7,423 bases of DNA from Thermoleophilia bacterium (GTDB lineage Bacteria > Actinomycetota > Thermoleophilia > Gaiellales > F1-60-MAGs149). Within the stretch, counting starts at the first letter, position 1. Each line of letters begins with the position of its first letter. The notes beneath the pieces were generated by a model. It had not been told where the DNA came from. It searched no databases and saw nothing but the letters and a program-made list of their open reading frames with translations. Shown here piece by piece: positions 1 through 5,715 of this stretch. Made by a program: the position numbers and the translations under genes. The DNA is taken from NCBI GenBank assembly GCA_016462095.1, contig JAEMTW010000010.1, forward strand, positions 12,288 to 19,710, in the 5' to 3' direction.

Positions 1-780
1 CAGGATCGCGATCACTGACGGGTTACCAACGGCAAACGCGACACGCCAACCAGGAATCGAATACGACTTCGAGAGCGAGAGGATCTCGATCCCGTGCTCG
101 CGGAAGCTCGGTTCTGCAAGCGCGCTTGGAGCCGGATCGCCGTCGTAGACGAGGTCGGCATAGGCGTTGTCGTGGCAGAGCACGAGCCCGTGCTGCTTGG
201 CAAAGGCGCCCAACTCCCCGAACAGTCCTGGCCGCGCAATGGCGCCGGTTGGGTTATTGGGATAGCCCACAATCAACAGTCGCGCCTGGGCGGCGGCTTC
301 TGCCGAGACAGCTGCGAGGTCGGGCTGAAACCCGTTCTCCGGCAGCAGCGGCAGCGGCAGCGATGCCGCGCCTGCCATCAGTGGTCCTCCCGCATAGACG
401 GGATAGCCAGGATCGGCGATCAGCGACAGTGAGCCCGGGTCCAAGATGGCTGCCGCCAGATGCGCCAAACCCTCTTTCGCACCGAGCAGCGGCAGCACCT
501 CGGTTGCGGGGTCGAGGGAGACACCGAAGCGGCGCCGGTAGTAGTTGGCGACGGCCTCGCGTAGTGCGGGCTCGCCGTGGTTTGTCGGATAGCGCGCAGC
601 GTCGTCGCGTTGCACTTCGAGAGCCAGTCGCTCACGTAGGCGCGGGTCGGGCGGCAGATCCGGGTCGCCGATCCCCAGCGAGATCACATCAACACCGTTC
701 GCCCGGGCCTCGACAATTGTGCGGTTGAGGCGCGCCACGACGTACTCGGGGATCGTGTCCATGCGGTCGGAGAACTGCAT
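1..780 (-). CDS. dapC: PLP-dependent aminotransferase, probable N-succinyl-LL-diaminopimelate aminotransferase (C-terminus cut by window edge)
   Basis: The frame is open from an ATG at 780 to base 1 and gives 260 residues, beginning MQFSDRMDTIPEY. It is a fold-type I (class I/II) aminotransferase. Visible motifs are YPTNHGEPALREA near residues 64-76, PGYPVY at 124-129, YPNNPTG at 173-179, DNAY at 204-207 (the Asp and Tyr expected to contact the PLP ring) and SLSKSYSIPGWR at 235-246, with K238 as the Schiff-base lysine. Relatives are about 380-410 residues, so roughly the last third, with the small domain, is missing. The start lies 3 nt after the dapF stop and has no clear Shine-Dalgarno, so translation is probably coupled; ATG at 762 is an alternative. 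The sequence also resembles LL-diaminopimelate aminotransferases (DapL). Having dapD, dapE and dapF directly upstream favours the succinylated substrate, converting N-succinyl-2-amino-6-oxopimelate with glutamate. The enzyme class is firm; the exact substrate is inferred. Confidence 0.85.
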   Translation of the reverse strand, partial: MQFSDRMDTIPEYVVARLNRTIVEARANGVDVISLGIGDPDLPPDPRLRERLALEVQRDDAARYPTNHGEPALREAVANYYRRRFGVSLDPATEVLPLLGAKEGLAHLAAAILDPGSLSLIADPGYPVYAGGPLMAGAASLPLPLLPENGFQPDLAAVSAEAAAQARLLIVGYPNNPTGAIARPGLFGELGAFAKQHGLVLCHDNAYADLVYDGDPAPSALAEPSFREHGIEILSLSKSYSIPGWRVAFAVGNPSVIAIL

Positions 781-783
781 GCT

Positions 784-1578
784 CTAGGCCAGTAACGAGA
801 AGATTGTCGGAGGTAGTTCGAAGCTCTCGATCCGCGCGGCAGGACCGTGCATCGTGACGCTACCGTCTTCGCCGACCTCGATCACGAGCTCGCCGCCGGG
901 CAGCATTACGGTGACGGGACTATCCGCGACACCGGTTGCAACTGCGGCCACGGCGGCGGCGCAGGCACCCGAGCCACAGGCAGGGGTCTCTCCCACACCG
1001 CGCTCCCAGACGCGCATGCGCAGGCGGTGGCGATCGAGCACCGTGGTGATCTCCACGTTGGCCCGCTCGGGAAACCACGAGTGATGCTCGAGCAGTGGCC
1101 CCTGCGTGGAGAGCGGAAACGCATCGACATCGTCGACGGGGATCACGACGTGGGGATTGCCGACGCTGACAAAGGTGTGGGCATAGGGAAACGCCTCGTC
1201 GGTGGGTCGGTACTGCGGGCCTGCCAATGTCGCCGGAGCCAGCCCTGCGGTGATGGTCTCGCCGTCGACATGGCAGGGCAGAACTCCCGCAGCGGTGGCG
1301 ATCGAGATGTCGGCCTGGCCGAGCCGCTCCGAGGCCCAGCGCGCCACCATTCGCGTGCCATTGCCACAGGCCTCGCTCTCGGAGCCGTCGGGATTCCAGA
1401 TGCGCATCGACACATCGGCGCCGCCAGAGCCCGCAGCGAGCTCTAAAACACCGTCTCCGCCGCACTCTGCGACCAGCGCGCTGGCGGTAGCCGCCGTCAG
1501 CGGCTGCGACAGGTCGCGTGCGTCAACAAGCAGGTAGACATTGCCCGCGCCCTGCCAGCGCTCCACGAGCGGCGTCAC
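784..1578 (-). CDS. dapF: Diaminopimelate epimerase
   Basis: DapF interconverts LL- and meso-diaminopimelate by a cofactor-independent two-cysteine mechanism, the last step before meso-DAP enters peptidoglycan or is decarboxylated to lysine. From the chosen start the protein has 264 residues. Both catalytic-cysteine motifs are present: EACGNGTR (Cys71) and ETPACGSGACA (Cys201). Also visible are GNPH at 140-143, RANVE at 172-176 and ERGVGET at 192-198, in the order expected of the two mirrored half-domains. The N-terminal GNDF-type motif reads GAGNVY: the substrate-binding Asn is kept but the usual Asp is replaced. The GTG start at 1578 overlaps the dapE stop as GTGA and lies behind purine-rich ribosome binding sites. 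An in-frame GTG at 1614 would add 12 residues that do not look like the family and would run further into dapE. The stop is TAG. Confidence 0.95.
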   Translation of the reverse strand: MTPLVERWQGAGNVYLLVDARDLSQPLTAATASALVAECGGDGVLELAAGSGGADVSMRIWNPDGSESEACGNGTRMVARWASERLGQADISIATAAGVLPCHVDGETITAGLAPATLAGPQYRPTDEAFPYAHTFVSVGNPHVVIPVDDVDAFPLSTQGPLLEHHSWFPERANVEITTVLDRHRLRMRVWERGVGETPACGSGACAAAVAAVATGVADSPVTVMLPGGELVIEVGEDGSVTMHGPAARIESFELPPTIFSLLA

Positions 1579-2642
1579 GGAGCTCCCAACTCCTCCGCCA
1601 GAATGCGTTCGCACTCCTCCAGCATCGCAATCTCAACCCATTCGCCGGGTTGGTGAGCCTGGCTCGGCTCGCCGGGGCCGTAATTGAACGCGGGTACGCC
1701 CCACGCCTGCAACGTCGCAACGTCGGTCCAGGCCTGCTTCGGCAAGACAGGTAGCCCACTGCGGGTCACGAAATCGCTGACGATCGGGTCGCTCAGTCGC
1801 GGCTCGGCTGGGAGCGCGGTGTCCAGCCACGTCAACTCTGCCTCCGGACCAGCAAGTGTGACGACCTCGGCCTGTGCTGCCTCCACGGAACGGCCAGGCG
1901 CGATGCGCACGTTGACGGAGAGCTCGACGCGGTCGGGCAGCACGTTGTGTGCAATGCCCGCGTTGAGCGTGGTGACGGTGACCACATCGTGGTAGAGCAG
2001 GCCATCCACCTCGACCGGAACGGGCGCGCGCTGGGCAAATCGTGTCAGCGCCTCTGCCAGTGCGAGCGAGATCGCGTTGTCGCCCTCCCACGGTCGTGCC
2101 GAGTGAGCCGACTTGCCATGAAAGACGACCCGCGCGTTAAACGACCCCACAGCACCGGCATGGATCGTGCCGGCAGTCGGTTCCAGCACGACTGCCAACT
2201 TCGGCTTAGGATCGAACAACGTCGAGTCGGCGAGTACGCGATGGATGCCATTATCCGAGTTAGGACCTTCCTCGCGGTCATAGAAGATGAAGGCGACGGG
2301 CTGAGGCGCATCGATCATCCGCTCGAGGAGGCGCAACATCACGGCGACGCCACCCTTCATGTCGGACGCGCCGCGGCCAACAATGCGCTCATCAGTGCGC
2401 TCGGCGACCCCGCCAGCCCAATTCGGCACCGTGTCGAGATGACCCACGAGGACGATTGCTGCACCTGGGCCGCCCGTCCGCGCCACGATCGAATTGCCGA
2501 TCCGCTCTGGAACGATCCCAAGCTCGCGCACGCGCTGCTCGACGGCGTCCGCCAGACCCTGCTCGTCGCCGTACTCCGAGGCGGTCGCAACAAGGTCGAA
2601 GCAGACATCGGCAACGCTCCCACTGAGGAAGGGTCTAGACAT
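1575..2642 (-). CDS. dapE: Succinyl-diaminopimelate desuccinylase, M20 metallopeptidase family
   Basis: DapE hydrolyses N-succinyl-LL-diaminopimelate to LL-diaminopimelate and succinate in the cytosol, using two zinc ions. With ATG 2642 the protein has 355 residues, typical for the family. The metal and catalytic residues are all visible: GHLDTVP (His68, Asp70), GRGASDMKGG (Asp94), YDREEG (catalytic Glu124, metal ligand Glu125), LEPTAG (Glu154) and AHQPGEW (His330). The dimerisation-domain motif GKSAHSARPWEGDNA starts near residue 176, with NVLPD at 233-237. The YDxEE, EPTAGTI and HSARPWEGDNA patterns match the Gram-positive/actinobacterial DapE type better than the E. coli type. The open frame extends upstream to 2711, but those 23 codons lie inside dapD and do not look like the family, so MSRPFL at 2642 is preferred. 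It overlaps dapD by 8 nt and has only a weak Shine-Dalgarno, suggesting coupling. It ends with TGA. Confidence 0.93.
   Translation of the reverse strand: MSRPFLSGSVADVCFDLVATASEYGDEQGLADAVEQRVRELGIVPERIGNSIVARTGGPGAAIVLVGHLDTVPNWAGGVAERTDERIVGRGASDMKGGVAVMLRLLERMIDAPQPVAFIFYDREEGPNSDNGIHRVLADSTLFDPKPKLAVVLEPTAGTIHAGAVGSFNARVVFHGKSAHSARPWEGDNAISLALAEALTRFAQRAPVPVEVDGLLYHDVVTVTTLNAGIAHNVLPDRVELSVNVRIAPGRSVEAAQAEVVTLAGPEAELTWLDTALPAEPRLSDPIVSDFVTRSGLPVLPKQAWTDVATLQAWGVPAFNYGPGEPSQAHQPGEWVEIAMLEECERILAEELGAP
1583..1596 (-). promoter_or_regulatory. dapF ribosome binding site inside the dapE 3' end
   Basis: Read on the minus strand, GGAGGAG (1590-1596) and GGGAG (1583-1587) lie 11 and 4 nt upstream of the GTG at 1578. 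They sit within the last codons of dapE, so terminating dapE ribosomes would pass over them. Together with the GTGA stop/start overlap they favour 1578 over the more distal in-frame GTG at 1614. Which of the two purine tracts pairs with 16S rRNA cannot be settled here. Confidence 0.6.
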
Positions 2643-3444
2643 CCACACCGAGCTCGCGCAGTGCGGAATTGAGTGAGGTCTTGCGGTCGGTTGACTCGGT
2701 GCGTTCGCCAATGATCAACGCGCACGGTACGTCGAACGTGCCGGCGGGGAATTGTCGTGGTCGCGTGCCAGGAATGACGACCTTACGAGGAGGCACATAC
2801 CCGACGTGCTCGACGGGCTCGCTGCCGGAGACATCGATGATCCTGGTCGAGGCAGTCAGGATCACGCCCGCACCCAAGACCGCCTCGGCGCCGACGTGGA
2901 CGCCCTCGACGACGATGGCACGCGAACCAATGAAGGCGCCGTCCTCGATAATCACCGGGCGCGCACCCGGCGGCTCAAGTACGCCGCCAATGCCGACGCC
3001 TCCCGAGAGGTGGACGTCGCGGCCAATCCAGGCACCCGAGCCCACAGTCGCCCAGGTATCAACCATCGTGCCCGAGCCAACGTGTGAGCCGATGTTGACG
3101 TACGAGGGCATCAGTACCGCCCCGGCCTCGACGAAGGCGCCGTAGCGTACCGTCGCTGGGGGCACGATGCGCACGCCCGCGACATTCGACTTGAGTGGCA
3201 CCTTGTCGTGGTACGTGAACGGGCCGAGCTCGATGATCTCCATCTGCTGCTGGCGGAAGAAAAGCAGGATCGCCTGCTGAATCCAGCCATTGACGTTCCA
3301 ACTGCCATCGGGCTGCTGCTCAGCAAGGCTCACCTCGCCGGCGTCGAGCAAAGCAATCGCCTGCGAGACAGCGTCTCGGGCCTCCTCTGCGGGCGTATCG
3401 CCCCGAAAGGCGGACTCAATGGTTTCGATCAGCTGCGTGGACAT
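2635..3444 (-). CDS. dapD: 2,3,4,5-tetrahydropyridine-2,6-dicarboxylate N-succinyltransferase
   Basis: DapD transfers succinyl from succinyl-CoA to tetrahydrodipicolinate and commits the pathway to the succinylase branch of DAP/lysine synthesis. The protein has 269 residues; E. coli DapD has about 274. Its order is an N-terminal helical domain (about 1-85, with NVNGWIQQAILLFFR at 50-64), a left-handed parallel beta-helix of hexapeptide repeats (about 90-225), and a short C-terminal region ending KTSLNSALRELG. Family blocks are MPSYVNIGS (112-120), GTMVDTWATVGS (125-136), HLSGGVGIGGVLEP (145-158) and VVEGV (178-182). D129 and E180 lie in the blocks holding the acidic residues proposed as catalytic in related DapDs. 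The blocks match the proteobacterial-type DapD, not the divergent longer type of mycobacteria. The ATG at 3444 lies 18 nt after miaA with a weak GCGGG upstream. The stop is TAG. Confidence 0.95.
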   Translation of the reverse strand: MSTQLIETIESAFRGDTPAEEARDAVSQAIALLDAGEVSLAEQQPDGSWNVNGWIQQAILLFFRQQQMEIIELGPFTYHDKVPLKSNVAGVRIVPPATVRYGAFVEAGAVLMPSYVNIGSHVGSGTMVDTWATVGSGAWIGRDVHLSGGVGIGGVLEPPGARPVIIEDGAFIGSRAIVVEGVHVGAEAVLGAGVILTASTRIIDVSGSEPVEHVGYVPPRKVVIPGTRPRQFPAGTFDVPCALIIGERTESTDRKTSLNSALRELGVDV

Positions 3445-3462
3445 ACCCGCATCGTATCGGGG

Positions 3463-4371
3463 CTAGCGCTGGAGCTGCGCCTCGATGTCCGCGGCGATCT
3501 CAGCGAACCGACGATTGGCATCGATTGGCTCGGTATTCGGCAGCTTACGTAGCCAGGTGTCTTGCCGCTTGGCGTACTGGCGCGTGCGCACCGACAGCAG
3601 GCGCTCGCATTCGGCACGATCGATCTCGCCTGCCAGCAGTCGCGTGACGTCGGCCACGCCGTGCGCCCGCGCAGCAGTCGTGGAGAGCGCTGCCGGGTCG
3701 CTCAGAAGCTGTGCGACCTCGTCGATGCCTCCCTGATCAAGCAGGATCGGTGTGCGCGCATTGATCTGCGCATGGACACGGGCACGATCGATCTGGAGCG
3801 CGAAGATGCGCGTCGGGAGACGCGTCGTCTGCGTCCACAGCTGATCGTCACCGGATGGTGCCAGCGATTCGCCGACCGAGGCTAACTCGAGGGCGCGCAC
3901 CACGCGCCGCGTGTCTGTCGGGGCAATGCGAGTTGCTGCGTCGGCGTCCTCCTGTGTCAGCCAAGCGTGGGCTTCAACCGGTCCGAGCCGTTCGACTTCG
4001 GCCGCGATCCGGACGCGCTCGTCGGGGTCGACGTGTGGTGGAAACGACACCTCAGCCAGTGCGGCCCGTAGGTAGAGACCAGATCCTCCAACCACGATTG
4101 GCGTGCGAGCTCGTGCGATGATCGAATCGATCGCCGCGTGAGCATCGGTCGCGAAGCGCGAGACGTCGTAGGAGACGGACGGCTCGACGTGTCCGATCAG
4201 ATGATGTGGTACCCCGCCCTGCTCGCTCAATGTGGGCTGGTTCGTGAGGCGCTCGAGCCCGCGGTAGATCTGCATCGAGTCGGCCGACACAATCTCGCCA
4301 TCGATCGATTGTGCAAGAGCAACTGCGACCGCCGACTTGCCCGACGCAGTCGGTCCGAAGATCGCCACCAC
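3463..4371 (-). CDS. miaA: tRNA dimethylallyltransferase (A37 isopentenyltransferase)
   Basis: MiaA transfers the dimethylallyl group of DMAPP to N6 of A37 in tRNAs reading UNN codons, making i6A37, the substrate of MiaB encoded just upstream. From the chosen start there are 302 residues, the usual length. Visible are the P-loop GPTASGKS (residues 6-13), DSMQIYRGL (31-39, with the DMAPP/tRNA-binding Asp), VPHHLIG (54-60), GGSGLYLRA (95-103), TDTRRVVRALE (152-162) and RTRQYAKRQDTWLRK (262-276). The stretch after YRGL reads LTNQPT where most family members have GTAKPT. Start choice: GTG at 4371 has GGAG 6 nt upstream (4378-4381) and gives MVAIFGPTASGKS, as expected. An in-frame GTG at 4383, 2 nt after the miaB stop, would add four residues but has no ribosome binding site; GTG 4368 is also possible. 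The stop is TAG. Confidence 0.95.
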   Translation of the reverse strand: MVAIFGPTASGKSAVAVALAQSIDGEIVSADSMQIYRGLERLTNQPTLSEQGGVPHHLIGHVEPSVSYDVSRFATDAHAAIDSIIARARTPIVVGGSGLYLRAALAEVSFPPHVDPDERVRIAAEVERLGPVEAHAWLTQEDADAATRIAPTDTRRVVRALELASVGESLAPSGDDQLWTQTTRLPTRIFALQIDRARVHAQINARTPILLDQGGIDEVAQLLSDPAALSTTAARAHGVADVTRLLAGEIDRAECERLLSVRTRQYAKRQDTWLRKLPNTEPIDANRRFAEIAADIEAQLQR

Positions 4372-4385
4372 GGAGCACTCCACGG

Positions 4386-5705
4386 CTACACCGCGACGGC
4401 GCTGACGACCTGGCCGCGGAGCGTCTGGGAAGTCGAGTCTTCGATGCGGACCGATACGACCGTGCCGACGGGAGCGGCTGGTGTGAAGAGCGTCGTCTTA
4501 TTGCCACGCGTCTTGCCGCGGCAGATGTCGGCGTCTTTCCGACTTGGCCCCTCGCACAGCACCTCTTGAATACTGCCAATCAGCGCGGTGTTACGGCGGG
4601 CAGCATGGTCTTGGACAAGATCGACGAGTCGACCCAACCGCTCGTGCTTGAGATCGTCTGGCAACTGTTCATCGAAACCGGCGGCCTCAGTGCCGTTGCG
4701 GGCCGAGTAGATGAAGGTGTAGGCATGATCGAAGGCGGCTTCGTCGTAGACCCGTAGCGTCTCTTGAAAGTCTTCTTCCGTCTCGCCAGGGAAGCCCACG
4801 ATGATGTCCGTCGTGAGGGCGATGTCGGGCATGGCCTCGCGCACGCGTGCCACCAGTTCGAGATAACGCTCCGAGTCGTACGTACGCCGCATCCGTTTGA
4901 GGATCCGCGACGAGCCCGACTGCAGCGGCAGGTGCAGCTGGTTACAGACCGATGGCGACTCGGCCATCGCAGCGATCACATCGCCGCGCATGTCCTTCGG
5001 ATGCGGGCTCATGAAGCGAATCCGATCGATGCCGTCGATGGCGTCGATTGCCCGCAGGAGCTCCGCGAAGGTGCAGCGCGCATCGGGGGCGAGATCGCGA
5101 CCGTAAGAGTTGACGTTCTGACCCAGCAGGACGACCTCGGTGACACCCTCGCTGGCCAGCTGGTTGGCTTCGGCCAGAATCTCTCGCACATTGCGGGACC
5201 GTTCACGGCCCCGCACGCTCGGCACGATGCAGTAGCTGCAGACCGAGTTGCAGCCCATCGAGAGTTGGAGCCACGCCTGGTGGGAGCGCTCGCGGCGCTT
5301 TGGGAGGTCGGCGGCGAAATCGTCAAAACTGCCGAATGCCCCCCGCTCCGCCGTACCGTCGGCGTTCATCACGTCGCGCAGAGCACCGATACGTCCCGGC
5401 CCAACCGCAGCGTCTACCCAGGGGAAGTCGCGAAAGATGTCATCGCGGACCGACTCGGCCCAGCAGCCGGCCACGACGATCTGTAGCTCGGGCTCGCGCT
5501 CTTTGCGTCCCCGCGCCACATTGAGCGCTTGGATCAGCCGGTCGTCGGCGCGTTCGCGGATCGTGCAGGTGTTGAACACCAGCACATTGGCCTGCTCGCT
5601 GTCGGGGGCCTCCCCCATGCCAGCCGCCTCGAGCATGCCCTTGATGCGCTCCGAGTCGTGCACGTTCATCTGACAGCCAAACGTAGTGACGTGAAAGCGC
5701 TGCAT
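4386..5705 (-). CDS. miaB: tRNA-2-methylthio-N6-dimethylallyladenosine synthase, radical SAM
   Basis: MiaB adds a methylthio group at C2 of i6A37 to give ms2i6A37, using S-adenosylmethionine and two [4Fe-4S] clusters. The 439-residue protein has the full three-domain layout. The N-terminal methylthiotransferase domain carries three cluster cysteines, Cys11 (TTFGCQMN), Cys47 (NTCTIRE) and Cys81 (AGCWAE). The radical SAM domain has CNSVCSYC (Cys152, Cys156, Cys159). The C-terminal TRAM domain runs from about 375 to the end, with RGKTRGNK at 396-403. GQNVNSYG (195-202), LPLQSGSS (259-266) and DIIVGFPGETEEDF (300-313) are MiaB signatures, and the FNTCTIRE and GQNVNSYG motifs favour MiaB over the MtaB or RimO paralogues. 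The ATG at 5705 follows rny by 10 nt, with AGGG 8 nt upstream. It ends with TAG, 2-14 nt before miaA, so the two sequential enzymes are co-transcribed. Confidence 0.96.
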   Translation of the reverse strand: MQRFHVTTFGCQMNVHDSERIKGMLEAAGMGEAPDSEQANVLVFNTCTIRERADDRLIQALNVARGRKEREPELQIVVAGCWAESVRDDIFRDFPWVDAAVGPGRIGALRDVMNADGTAERGAFGSFDDFAADLPKRRERSHQAWLQLSMGCNSVCSYCIVPSVRGRERSRNVREILAEANQLASEGVTEVVLLGQNVNSYGRDLAPDARCTFAELLRAIDAIDGIDRIRFMSPHPKDMRGDVIAAMAESPSVCNQLHLPLQSGSSRILKRMRRTYDSERYLELVARVREAMPDIALTTDIIVGFPGETEEDFQETLRVYDEAAFDHAYTFIYSARNGTEAAGFDEQLPDDLKHERLGRLVDLVQDHAARRNTALIGSIQEVLCEGPSRKDADICRGKTRGNKTTLFTPAAPVGTVVSVRIEDSTSQTLRGQVVSAVAV

Positions 5706-5715
5706 GGTCTGTGCC

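Noticed and set aside
341..362. GGCAGC-type short tandem repeat in dapC
   Set aside because: It encodes a Leu-Pro stretch that fits the aminotransferase alignment; there are only about three imperfect units.
126..728. Plus-strand open frame of 200 codons opposite the aminotransferase
   Set aside because: Its translation is Arg/Pro/Ala-rich with no domain, while the minus strand encodes a complete set of aminotransferase motifs.
1579..1614. Longer dapF start at 1614
   Set aside because: The 12 added residues (Gly/Ser-rich) are translated from the purine-rich dapF ribosome binding region and are unlike family N-termini; the GTGA overlap at 1578 is better.
1947..2672. Plus-strand open frame of 241 codons opposite dapE
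   Set aside because: It lies wholly antisense to a clear dapE, has no recognisable domain, and is the kind of long mirror frame expected in GC-rich coding DNA.
2643..2711. N-terminal extension of dapE to 2711
   Set aside because: The 23 extra residues are inside dapD, do not resemble DapE N-termini, and would make a 77-nt overlap.
4764..5486. Plus-strand open frame of 240 codons opposite miaB
   Set aside because: It is antisense to a well-supported miaB, has no family motif, and is rich in His/Arg/Asp as expected of a reverse-frame artefact.
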